Origin: Puniceibacterium sediminis
GTDB lineage: Bacteria; Pseudomonadota; Alphaproteobacteria; Rhodobacterales; Rhodobacteraceae
DNA length: 64,000 bases
Assembly (NCBI RefSeq): GCF_900188035.1
Contig: NZ_FZNN01000003.1
Span: 1 to 64,000 of the forward strand
Direction: 5' to 3'
Part shown: one piece after another, positions 26,265-34,020 of the stretch
Position numbering within the stretch: position 1 is the stretch's first letter
Layout: each line of letters begins with the position of its first letter
Notes under the pieces: generated by a model
What the model was told of the DNA's origin: nothing
The model's input: only the letters and a program-made list of their open reading frames with translations
Database searches by the model: none
Translations under genes and position numbers: made by a program

Positions 26265-27097
26265 GCGGGCCCCGTGAACGTTCTGCCATGTTCCAGCGAT
26301 GGTATTTGTCGGCGGGCGGTCCGTACCTGCTCAAGATCCAGATCGACGATAAAGACCCCAGCTTCGCTGCCTGCGTCCAGCAGGATCTCTCCCCAAGGAG
26401 AAATCACCATCGAGTGGCCATATGTTGTCCGCGATCGGCCACGAGCAGCCTCATGTTGACCAACCTGCGCAGGGGCCAGCACGTAGCATCCGGTCTCAAT
26501 AGCCCTTGCACGCAGCAGCGGCTCCCAGTGGGCGGGCCCGGTTATGTTGGAAAAGGCGGCGGGCACTGCAAGGATATCCGCCCCCCCCTGCGCCAGCGCG
26601 CGGTACAGATATGGAAAGCGTAGATCATAGCAGATCGAAAACCCAATCCGCCCCATGCCCGTATCGGCCACGACAGCCTTGTCGCCGGGCGTATATCCTG
26701 ATGATTCGCGGTAAGTTTCGGCTTCGGATACCTGCACGTCGAACATGTGCATCTTGTCATAGCGCGCCGCCACCGCGCCATCCGGCCCGATCAGGACCGA
26801 ACGATTGGCGAATCGCTCTTCTGGTGGCTCTGATTTGAGTGTCAGCGATCCCAGCAGAAGCCAGATGCCCAGATCTGCCGCCTCCTGACGCATGGCGGAC
26901 AGCGTCTGATCATCGGATTCACGCTGTAACACGGCGTTCTGATGCCTTCGGCTGGCCGAGACGCAGTTGGTCACCTCTGGCGTCAGTATGAATTGGGCAC
27001 CGTCCGCAACCGCCTGACGGACCATGGTCCGGACCATTTCAACGTTCCGCTCCGGATCGTCAGACGAGGTGATTTGAAGCAGCGCTGTCCGCATCAA
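26261..27097 (-). CDS. Carbon-nitrogen hydrolase (nitrilase superfamily, Nit1-like)
   Basis: 278 residues with the Glu-Lys-Cys triad: E41 (LTPEVTN), K115 (YDKMHMFD) and C156 (SICYDLRFP). The context HMFD and ICYDLRFP is that of the Nit1/Nit2 branch, whose known members hydrolyse omega-amides or deaminated glutathione. It overlaps grxC by 4 nt. A role beside glutaredoxin in glutathione repair (deaminated glutathione amidase) is an attractive inference, not a demonstration. Confidence 0.88.
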   Translation of the reverse strand: MMRTALLQITSSDDPERNVEMVRTMVRQAVADGAQFILTPEVTNCVSASRRHQNAVLQRESDDQTLSAMRQEAADLGIWLLLGSLTLKSEPPEERFANRSVLIGPDGAVAARYDKMHMFDVQVSEAETYRESSGYTPGDKAVVADTGMGRIGFSICYDLRFPYLYRALAQGGADILAVPAAFSNITGPAHWEPLLRARAIETGCYVLAPAQVGQHEAARGRSRTTYGHSMVISPWGEILLDAGSEAGVFIVDLDLEQVRTARRQIPSLEHGRTFTGPA

Positions 27098-27351
27098 GCG
27101 TTCAGAAGCGAATCGAGCTTGCCCGCACGATCCAGCGCATGCAGTTCATCACACCCACCAACATGGACGCCACCCACAAAGATCTGCGGCACAGTGCGCG
27201 CGCCATGGGCCCTCTGGATCATTTCGGGCTTGCGGTCGGGGTTGGCCAACACGTCAACCTCGGAAAAGCTCACGCCTTTCTGGCTAAGAAGACGCTTGGC
27301 TGCGTGGCAATAGCCGCAGAGAGGCGACGTATAGATTTCTACGGTTTGCAT
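27094..27351 (-). CDS. grxC: Glutaredoxin 3
   Basis: 85 residues with the dithiol active site CGYC (12-15), the TVPQIF cis-Pro loop and the GGCDEL glutathione-binding motif. It is cytosolic and reduces glutathione mixed disulfides. I chose ATG 27351, which gives the family start MQTVEIYTS with AGGA 8 nt upstream. ATG 27360, with its own AGGA, would add three residues. It is second in the operon, 31 bp after comF. Confidence 0.93.
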   Translation of the reverse strand: MQTVEIYTSPLCGYCHAAKRLLSQKGVSFSEVDVLANPDRKPEMIQRAHGARTVPQIFVGGVHVGGCDELHALDRAGKLDSLLNA

Positions 27352-27382
27352 GGACACCATCCTTTTTTTCCTTGTCAGGGAT

Positions 27383-28111
27383 TTAAGCATCCTTTGCAAC
27401 GCGTGCCAGTACAGTGACGCAAACCTCCTTTGCACCTGCAGCAAGACAGACCTCTGCGGCAGCCGCGAGCGTGGCCCCCGAGGTCAACACATCATCGACC
27501 AGAAGCACGCTCCGCCCCACCAGAAGATGCGCCCGTTTCCTATGCACGGACAGGGCATTTGAGAGGGTCGCAAACCGTTCATCGCGGGATTTGCCGTCCA
27601 AAGAAGGCGTGTAGGTCGTGCGGATCAGCGCATCGGGACAGCACGGCAGATTGGTCTGCCGTGCCAGTGCCTGCGCCAGAAGGGCCGACTGGTTGAAACG
27701 GCGTTGCAGTAAACGGTAAAAATGCAGGGGAATCGGCACGACAAGCATATCAGGTGAAAGGATTGGCTGCGTGGCCCGCGCCATCCAGAGCGACGCCGAA
27801 GGCACAATGTCGTGCCGGTCCCCGTGTTTTAGGGCCAGCACCAGTTTGCGACCCGCATCGCGGTAGGTCAGCGCTGCACGGCCATGCGACCAGGGGCGCG
27901 CCGTGGTCAGGCAATCATCACAGTGTTCGATCCCGTCCGAGGTACCGGGCAGAGGCACTCCGCAGAGATCGCACACCAGACCTGAAATAAATGGCGTGTC
28001 CCGCCAGCAACTGCCACAGAGGCCAAAATCGCTTTCGACCAAGCCGCCGCAGACAAGGCAGCGCGGCGGATAGATCATCTGAACCGCTGTTTGCAACCGC
28101 TCCGTCAGCAT
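27383..28111 (-). CDS. comF: ComF-family phosphoribosyltransferase-like protein
   Basis: 242 residues. An N-terminal zinc-ribbon has CLVCGG, CGSCW, CDLCG and CDDC pairs within residues 18-68. A C-terminal PRTase fold has the PRPP loop VLLVDDVLTSGATLAAA. In competent bacteria ComF acts in DNA uptake; in others its role is unclear. ATG 28111 with GGAGGG 8 nt upstream is preferred over the longer frame. The start lies only 14 bp from the start codon of the divergent methyltransferase gene. Confidence 0.9.
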   Translation of the reverse strand: MLTERLQTAVQMIYPPRCLVCGGLVESDFGLCGSCWRDTPFISGLVCDLCGVPLPGTSDGIEHCDDCLTTARPWSHGRAALTYRDAGRKLVLALKHGDRHDIVPSASLWMARATQPILSPDMLVVPIPLHFYRLLQRRFNQSALLAQALARQTNLPCCPDALIRTTYTPSLDGKSRDERFATLSNALSVHRKRAHLLVGRSVLLVDDVLTSGATLAAAAEVCLAAGAKEVCVTVLARVAKDA

Positions 28112-28125
28112 CGTATTTACCCTCC

Positions 28126-28947
28126 ATGCACAATCCACTGCCTCTGACAGACCGTTCCGCCCTTCAGCGCCATCGTGCGCGCGCACTGCATAACTCTGCG
28201 CTGTTTCTGCACGAAGCTGCTCTTGAGGATGTTCAGGATCGGATTGGAATGGTTAACAAAATCTTTACGAACCCCGCGATCGTGACTGCCTTTCCCGACG
28301 TCTGGCGCAAGCTCTGGCCCGATGCTGTTTTTGTAGACGATTCGGACGTTCTTGCTCTTAAGGAAGGCGCTCATGACCTGGTGGTACATTGTCTTGGCCT
28401 GCACTGGGCAAACGACCCCGTTGGACAACTGATCCAGTGCCGAAGGGCGCTGCAACCCGATGGGCTTAGCCTGACCCTTTGCTTTGGCGGACAGACCCTG
28501 CACGAGTTGCGCAGCGTTCTGGGCCAGGCAGAGATCGACGTGACCGGGGGACTGTCGCCGCGCGTGGCGCCGATGGGAGAAATCCGGGATCTGGGGGCTC
28601 TGCTGCAACGTGCCGGGCTGGCGCTGCCCGTGGCGGATTCGGTGCAGCTGAAGGCTAGCTATGGATCCGCGCTGAATCTGATGCACGACCTGCGCGCGAT
28701 GGGCGAAACCAATGCCATGACGGCGCGGCTACGCAAACCGACGCGCCGTGCGGTGCTGCTGCGGGCCGCCGAACTCTATATGAAAACCTATGGTGACAAC
28801 GACGGGCGCATCCCCGCAACATTCGAGATCATAACCCTGACGGGATGGGCCCCTGACGCCAGTCAGCCACAACCCCTGCGCCCGGGATCGGCCGCGGCCC
28901 GTCTGGCGGATGCACTTGGCACGCATGAAAAACCGCTGAAAGATTGA
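28126..28947 (+). CDS. SAM-methyltransferase-fold protein, NDUFAF5-like
   Basis: 273 residues. The start DRSALQRHRARAL and the blocks HCLGLHWANDPVGQLIQC, LQPDGLSLTL and GGLSPRVAPMGEIRDL are those of the BioC/NDUFAF5 group. In mitochondria NDUFAF5 modifies complex I. The Gly-rich SAM loop normally near residue 50-60 is not visible: that region reads NPAIVTAFPDVW. The mRNA would have almost no leader and I see no ribosome site, so it may be leaderless. It is divergent from comF. Confidence 0.75.
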   Translation: MHNPLPLTDRSALQRHRARALHNSALFLHEAALEDVQDRIGMVNKIFTNPAIVTAFPDVWRKLWPDAVFVDDSDVLALKEGAHDLVVHCLGLHWANDPVGQLIQCRRALQPDGLSLTLCFGGQTLHELRSVLGQAEIDVTGGLSPRVAPMGEIRDLGALLQRAGLALPVADSVQLKASYGSALNLMHDLRAMGETNAMTARLRKPTRRAVLLRAAELYMKTYGDNDGRIPATFEIITLTGWAPDASQPQPLRPGSAAARLADALGTHEKPLKD

Positions 28948-29003
28948 CCTGCGCGCCAGAGACTATACTTACGCCAGATAAACAGACAGATCAGGACGCC
29001 ATC

Positions 29004-30065
29004 ATGCTGGACGCCACGCAAGCCGCAGTCAGACCCAAGCACGCGCCGACCGATCACCCGAAGATCGCCAACGGTAAGGTCGGTATTCTGGTGGCAAACC
29101 TCGGCACACCGGACAATTACGATTACTGGTCGATGCGGCGCTACCTGAACGAGTTTCTGTCGGACCGGCGGGTCATCGACTATTCACCCTGGCGCTGGCA
29201 GCCGCTGCTGCAACTGGTGATTTTGACCAAACGGCCGTTCAGCTCGGGCAAGAACTACAAATCGATCTGGAACGAAGAGGCGGGGGAAAGCCCGCTGATG
29301 ACGATCACCAAGAATCAGACCCGCGCGCTGGCCGCCTCGATGCAAGAGCGGTACGGCGATCAGGTGATGGTCGACTTCTGCATGCGCTACGGCAATCCTT
29401 CGACCAAATCCAAGGTCCGCGAGATGGTCGAGGCAGGATGCCACAAGATTCTGTTCTTTCCGCTATATCCGCATTACGCCGGCGCAACATCCGCCACGGC
29501 CAATGACGAATTCTTTCGTGCGTTGATGAATGAGAAATGGCAGCCGACAGCGCGCACGGTCGACCCGTACTTTGAGCATCCCCAGTATATTGAGGCGCTG
29601 GCCCAGTCGATCGAGACGGCCTATGCCAAACTGGAAAAGAAGCCGGACATTCTGTGCTGCTCTTATCACGGAATGCCACTGCGCTACCTGATGGAAGGCG
29701 ATCCCTATCACTGCCAATGCCAGAAGACGACGCGCCTGCTGCGCGAACGGCTGGGTTGGGCCGAGACCGAGATAAAGACCACCTTTCAGTCCAAATTCGG
29801 CCCCGAAGAGTGGCTGCAGCCCTATACCGTCGAAGAGGTGGCGCGGCTTGCCGCCGACGGCAAGAAAAACATTGCTGTCTGCGCACCCGCATTTTCAGCG
29901 GATTGCATCGAAACGTTGGAAGAGATCAACGAAGAGATCAAGGAAAGCTTTGAGCATGCGGGCGGCGAACAGTTCACCTATATCCCCTGCCTCAACGATG
30001 ACCCGGCGCATATCCGCGCGCTGTCTCAGGTGATCGAGGAAAATCTTGGGGGCTGGCTGGAATGA
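29004..30065 (+). CDS. hemH: Ferrochelatase
   Basis: 353 residues. GILVANLGTPDNYDYWSMRRYL starts the first Rossmann-like half. FFPLYPHYAGATSATAND and CCSYHGMPLRYLMEGDPY carry the metal-binding His, and APAFSADCIETLEEI carries the second catalytic region. It inserts ferrous iron into protoporphyrin IX to make heme, at the inner membrane surface. ATG 29004 has AGGA 9 nt upstream. It ends before a bidirectional terminator. Confidence 0.97.
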   Translation: MLDATQAAVRPKHAPTDHPKIANGKVGILVANLGTPDNYDYWSMRRYLNEFLSDRRVIDYSPWRWQPLLQLVILTKRPFSSGKNYKSIWNEEAGESPLMTITKNQTRALAASMQERYGDQVMVDFCMRYGNPSTKSKVREMVEAGCHKILFFPLYPHYAGATSATANDEFFRALMNEKWQPTARTVDPYFEHPQYIEALAQSIETAYAKLEKKPDILCCSYHGMPLRYLMEGDPYHCQCQKTTRLLRERLGWAETEIKTTFQSKFGPEEWLQPYTVEEVARLAADGKKNIAVCAPAFSADCIETLEEINEEIKESFEHAGGEQFTYIPCLNDDPAHIRALSQVIEENLGGWLE

Positions 30066-30364
30066 CAGTCATATAGCGGTTTGGCCGGAAGCCGCAGGGG
30101 TTCTTGGTGGTGATCGCTAACAGATCGCCCCGCCCCTGTGGACCGAGCCGCCTTTAAAGGTGGCGCATCTCACCTGATGATTCGGCCCGTTGGTCATAGC
30201 TCGCCCGATACTGTCATCACGGCAGATCGGGTGATGCGCCCTGATCCCTAGCCACGCACTGTGTGTTTCGTAGTGAGACAGAGTTGCGCGGTTCACACGC
30301 CTTACCAATAGAAAAAGGCGGCGCTTTCGCACCGCCCTTCGTTTTTTTCAACTGGCCGTAAGGC
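30066..30364. other. Intergenic region between hemH and the small secreted protein
   Basis: About 300 bp between two convergent genes. It holds a near-palindrome around GCCGCCTTTAAAGGTGGC (30147-30164) and, near its right end, the bidirectional terminator at 30317. I see no RNA gene or credible reading frame in the remaining sequence. Confidence 0.5.
30317..30336. terminator. Bidirectional terminator between hemH and the small secreted protein gene
   Basis: GGCGGCGC and GCACCGCC form an 8-bp stem (one G-U or A-C position depending on strand) with a TTTC loop. A run of seven Ts follows on the plus strand after CTTCG. A run of five Ts follows directly on the minus strand. Confidence 0.88.
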
Positions 30365-30562
30365 TTAGTTGCTGGATGCAACTGCTGCTGCCACGAGGGC
30401 GAGCAGGATCAGCGGAACCAGGATGCCCGAAGAGGACGACGCTTGCTGGGTCTCTTCAACGACCACAACAGGCTCCATCACAACGTCATCTTTTGCATAC
30501 GAGCCGGCCATTGCGGAAGTGGCAGCACCGGTCATTGCAGCGGCGAGAGCGAGTTTCTTCAT
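30365..30562 (-). CDS. Small secreted/membrane protein of unknown function
   Basis: 65 residues. The signal peptide MKKLALAAAMTGAATSAMA would be cut after residue 19. An acidic, valine-rich middle (KDDVVMEPVVVVEE), a serine run and a C-terminal hydrophobic helix GILVPLILLALVAAAVA follow. GGAGG lies 6 nt before the ATG, so it is well expressed in principle. A longer upstream frame is not supported. Similar small genes next to hemH in Rhodobacterales are, from memory, sometimes annotated ferrochelatase by position; nothing in this sequence resembles that enzyme. Confidence 0.85.
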   Translation of the reverse strand: MKKLALAAAMTGAATSAMAGSYAKDDVVMEPVVVVEETQQASSSSGILVPLILLALVAAAVASSN

Positions 30563-30713
30563 ACTATCCTCCAGAAATTCGCCTGTAATCATCGCCCACG
30601 GGCAATATGACGACAGGCACCCAAGACTTACCTCGTGAGTCGATCTATGCCGCAAAACATTGGGATTGCAAACTCTTCTTGAGAAAGCTGATCACTCCAG
30701 ATGGCGAATGTCG

Positions 30714-31316
30714 TCAAATTAGCAACACCTGCGTTCCGACCTCAGCCAATTGATAAAGCTCTTCAATATGCTGATTATACAGACCTATGCACCCGTTCGA
30801 CGAACGACGCCCGATCTTGCGCGTGTCGTGGGTGCCGTGGATACGATAATATGTCCAGCTGAGGTGCATCGCCCGGGTACCAAGCGGGTTGTCCGGGCCG
30901 GGACCGACGTAATCCGGCCACTCAGGGTTGCGAATCTTCATCGATGGTGTCGGGCGCCAGTCAGGCTCGGGGTCCTTGAGCACGATGCTGGTCCGGCCCC
31001 GGCGGGTAAGATCATCGGTCAGGGGGACAGAGGTCGGATAAAGCTTGTAGGTCCGGCCATCCTCCGACCAGTAGTGCAGCGCACGGCTGGTGGTATCGAC
31101 CAGAATCGCGCCTTTGCTCAGGTTGCTGAAATAAGGGTGCCAGTCCAGCGAGCGGAAGCTTGAGATGTTCCGGCGCACAGCGGCAGAAATGTCGCGCTCG
31201 ATCTCGACCGTGCCCGCGCCGTTTACATCCTGCGCCAGCGCCGGTGTTCCCAGCATAGCGGCCGTGCCGGCCAGAAAGGCGCGGCGATTGAAACTCGGTT
31301 TTGCCGATTTCGTCAT
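30714..31316 (-). CDS. L,D-transpeptidase (YkuD domain), Tat-type signal
   Basis: 200 residues. The N-terminus has FNRRAFLAGTAAMLGTPALA, a probable Tat signal peptide. The YkuD catalytic motif is HGTHD (H160) with SSNGCIGLYN (catalytic C176). Such enzymes make 3-3 peptidoglycan cross-links or attach proteins to the cell wall. It is divergent from the CAP lipoprotein gene, and a second YkuD protein follows shortly. Confidence 0.92.
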   Translation of the reverse strand: MTKSAKPSFNRRAFLAGTAAMLGTPALAQDVNGAGTVEIERDISAAVRRNISSFRSLDWHPYFSNLSKGAILVDTTSRALHYWSEDGRTYKLYPTSVPLTDDLTRRGRTSIVLKDPEPDWRPTPSMKIRNPEWPDYVGPGPDNPLGTRAMHLSWTYYRIHGTHDTRKIGRRSSNGCIGLYNQHIEELYQLAEVGTQVLLI

Positions 31317-31482
31317 GTCATCGACTCCATTGTTACGGAAAACATGTGCTTGATAATATGACCTGAATGCCGCAGTCGCAAATCAAACCCCTGTCAGATG
31401 GCAGGCTCACGCCGATGTGGGTTTGATTAGCAACGCCCATCACGATAAGGCAGGACGGGACAATACTTCGGGTGACGAGCAC

Positions 31483-32034
31483 ATGACGCGGATTTCATTT
31501 CTTCTGATACCTCTTGCGCTGGCGCTTGCCGCCTGCGCACCTGCCCCGGTCGCGCCGACCATAGGGGCGGACGGAAGGCCCCTTCCCAAGGTCTACCGAA
31601 TAAACAGCGCGGACGAAGCGCGGGTCGAATTCCGCATGCTGGACGCGGTGAATGCGCTGCGCGATGCATCAGGCGTACCGGCCTTGCAAATGAACGCGGC
31701 GCTGAACGCCGCCGCTGCGACCCATTCCCGGGATATGTCCGTGCAGAACCGGCCCTGGCATTTCGGCTCGGATGGCTCATCGCCGATCGAACGGGTGCAG
31801 CGCGTCGGCTACATCGGAATCATGCTTGGCGAAAACATCTCGGAAACTTACGAAACCGAGCTTGAGACGCTGGCCGCCTGGATGGAGACGCCAGCAACCC
31901 GCGACGTGATCCTTGACGAAAACGGCCGGGATCTGGGCTTTGCCTGGTTTCAGGAATCCAGTGGCAAGATCTGGTGGACGCTGATCGTTGGCGGCAACTC
32001 TGTGTCGACGCAGGCGGTGGGCTTCGGGTCCTGA
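31483..32034 (+). CDS. CAP (SCP/PR-1) domain lipoprotein
   Basis: 183 residues. The lipoprotein signal ends LALAACAP with lipidation Cys at 18. The CAP fold shows VEFRMLDAVNALRDASGVPAL, AATHSRDM, the His motif RPWHFGSDGSSPIER and GENIS, then LGFAWF and WWTLIVGG. Bacterial CAP proteins of this type sit in the envelope and their biochemical role is mostly unknown. ATG 31483 gives a clean signal peptide; an upstream frame start is unlikely. Confidence 0.88.
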   Translation: MTRISFLLIPLALALAACAPAPVAPTIGADGRPLPKVYRINSADEARVEFRMLDAVNALRDASGVPALQMNAALNAAAATHSRDMSVQNRPWHFGSDGSSPIERVQRVGYIGIMLGENISETYETELETLAAWMETPATRDVILDENGRDLGFAWFQESSGKIWWTLIVGGNSVSTQAVGFGS

Positions 32035-32040
32035 CCAGCG

Positions 32041-32071
32041 GGACCTGAACGGGCACGTCCCGATCAGGTCC
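32041..32071. repeat. Long stem-loop between convergent envelope genes
   Basis: GGACCTGA-A-CGGG (32041-32053) mirrors CCCG-A-TCAGGTCC (32059-32071), with only an A/A mismatch inside and a 5-nt loop CACGT. It starts 7 nt after the CAP gene stop and ends 17 nt from the stop of the convergent YkuD gene. There is no U-tract. Confidence 0.6.
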
Positions 32072-32088
32072 AAATTGCGCCGCCGAAC

Positions 32089-32586
32089 TCAGGGATTGAT
32101 GCTGATCGGGGTCCCGTCGCGGACCATGGCGTAGACTTCCTCAATTTCCTCGTCGGTTACCGAAATACAGCCCCAGGTCCAGTCGCGCTGGCCGTTGCGG
32201 TATTGCTTGGGGCGTCCGTGGATAAAGATATCACCGCCCGGGCTTTTCCCGATTTCTTCGGCCAGCGCACGGTCCAAGTGATTCGGATACGAGACCCCAA
32301 TCGACAGATGAAAGCGCGAATTCGGATTGCGCCGGTCAATGAGATACGTGCCTTCTGGCGTGCGCCCGTCGCCTTCGACCATCTTGTGGCCGGTCGGCGC
32401 AAAGCCCAGGCCGATGTCAAAGTCGCGCAGCACCTTGTCGTTATGTAGAAGGTACATCTTGCGCGCGCCCTTCTGGACGACGACATGTGTGACGGCAGGG
32501 CCGTTGTAGCTTTTGAATTTGCTGTCGGCGCACCCGGCCAGCGTCAGCGCCAGAAGCGCCAGAATCAGAAATCTGGAAAATCGCAT
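32089..32586 (-). CDS. YkuD-domain L,D-transpeptidase-family lipoprotein
   Basis: 165 residues. The lipobox LTLAGC puts the lipidated Cys at 19. The catalytic region is HGRPK (H123) and DWTWGCISVTDEEIEEV (C140), of the YafK-like YkuD subgroup. KMVEGDGRTPEGTYLIDRRN is also typical. YafK/DpaA-type members remove lipoprotein from peptidoglycan rather than cross-link it, so the direction of reaction is open. It is convergent with the CAP gene. Confidence 0.9.
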   Translation of the reverse strand: MRFSRFLILALLALTLAGCADSKFKSYNGPAVTHVVVQKGARKMYLLHNDKVLRDFDIGLGFAPTGHKMVEGDGRTPEGTYLIDRRNPNSRFHLSIGVSYPNHLDRALAEEIGKSPGGDIFIHGRPKQYRNGQRDWTWGCISVTDEEIEEVYAMVRDGTPISINP

Positions 32587-32679
32587 GTTTTTTTGCCCGC
32601 TCGTTCTTTTTTCGGAACTATAGCGCGAAAACGGCCAGCAAAATAGCCTCGGAATCTATGATCACGCGTCGTTTACCAA

Positions 32680-33897
32680 CTAGCGCAGCGACAGACTGGC
32701 GATGATTTCGACATGCGTGGACCAGCGGAACTGGTCGACAACCTGCACCCAGTCAAGGCTGTAGCCCGCCGCGATCAGGGCCGCGCTGTCACGCGCGAAG
32801 GTCACCGGGTTGCAGGAGACATACGCGATCTTTGGCACCCGGGACAGTGCGATCTGATCCACCTGCGCCTGCGCGCCTGCGCGCGGCGGGTCGATGACGA
32901 CGGCCCCAAATTTTGCGAGCTCCTCAGGAATCAGCGGATTGCGAAACAGGTCGCGCCGCTCAACGCTTATGGGTTTTAACCCCTGCGCATTGCGCTTGCC
33001 TTCGTCCAGCGCCTTCAACATGGCGGCATCGCCTTCAACGGCGTGGACAGCGGCTGTCTGAGCCAGACGCAGCGCAAAAGTGCCGCAACCGGCAAACAGA
33101 TCGACCACGCGGGCGGCACCTTGGGTGATCTCTTGCACGCCGGCCCAAAGCGCGGCCTCACCCTCGGGGGTGGCCTGCAAAAAGGCGCCGGGGGGCGTGA
33201 CCACAAGCGCCTTGCCGATCCGCAAAGCGGGCGGTCGGCTAAGCAGGACAACCTCTCCATCCCAACTGATGCGGGGCAAGTCATGCTGTCGCGACAGGTC
33301 GCCCAGATCGGATTGCAGTTGCGCGTCCAGCGCCCGGCCGCCCTTGACCGAGATATCGAGCCCCCCGTCGGTGCGGGTGATCATGACCGACAGTTCGCCC
33401 TTGCGGCTACCGGCGAGGATGGCGAGCTGTTCGACCATCGGCAGAGCTGCGGCGATATCGGGATGCACCAAAAGACAATTGGGCACCGCGATCACCACAT
33501 CCGAGGCTTTCATGTGGAACCCGGCCAGCGCGCCCTTTTTGGTGCGGCGCGCGGAAAAGCTGGCGCGGCGGCGGGTGCGGGTGGGCGACGTCACGGTTGG
33601 ACGCAGATCCGTCTCAAGCCCATGGGCGTGAAGCGCCTGCCGCACGACGCCCTGCTTCCATTCAGCCACGAATGGGTCGCTGGCGTGCTGAAGTTGGCAG
33701 CCGCCGCAAGATTTGGCATGGGTACAGGGCGCTTTGATCCGGTCGGTCGAGGGCGTTATGATCCTGGGCGCGGCCATGATGCCGCCAATGATCTCGCCCG
33801 TGACCTCTTCGCCCGGGAGCGTTCCGGGAACGTAAACAGGACCGGGTGCAATTCCGTCGCCCTGATGGCCCAATCGTTCGATGTGCAATGTGTTCAT
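32680..33897 (-). CDS. RlmD-like class I SAM-dependent rRNA (uracil-5) methyltransferase
   Basis: 405 residues. A TRAM-like start is followed by the iron-sulfur motif C58-x5-C64-x2-C67 (CTHAKSCGGC), with the fourth Cys probably in VPNCLLVHP. The SAM site is VDLFAGCGTFALRLA. The catalytic motifs are VIDPPRAGA and YVSCNPVTFARD (nucleophile Cys). This is the TrmA/RlmC/RlmD family. Which uridine it modifies cannot be fixed by inspection. It is separated by 123 bp from the ABC exporter operon. Confidence 0.9.
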   Translation of the reverse strand: MNTLHIERLGHQGDGIAPGPVYVPGTLPGEEVTGEIIGGIMAAPRIITPSTDRIKAPCTHAKSCGGCQLQHASDPFVAEWKQGVVRQALHAHGLETDLRPTVTSPTRTRRRASFSARRTKKGALAGFHMKASDVVIAVPNCLLVHPDIAAALPMVEQLAILAGSRKGELSVMITRTDGGLDISVKGGRALDAQLQSDLGDLSRQHDLPRISWDGEVVLLSRPPALRIGKALVVTPPGAFLQATPEGEAALWAGVQEITQGAARVVDLFAGCGTFALRLAQTAAVHAVEGDAAMLKALDEGKRNAQGLKPISVERRDLFRNPLIPEELAKFGAVVIDPPRAGAQAQVDQIALSRVPKIAYVSCNPVTFARDSAALIAAGYSLDWVQVVDQFRWSTHVEIIASLSLR

Positions 33898-34020
33898 GCC
33901 AGCCGTCTTGCCCCGTTTCGCGCGCAGCGTCGAGACCTTGAAATCATAGCTTTATGAAGACGCGCGGAATCAGGCCACTGGCCACGCCCGATTTGCGTCG
34001 CGCCCGCAGATTCACCCGCC

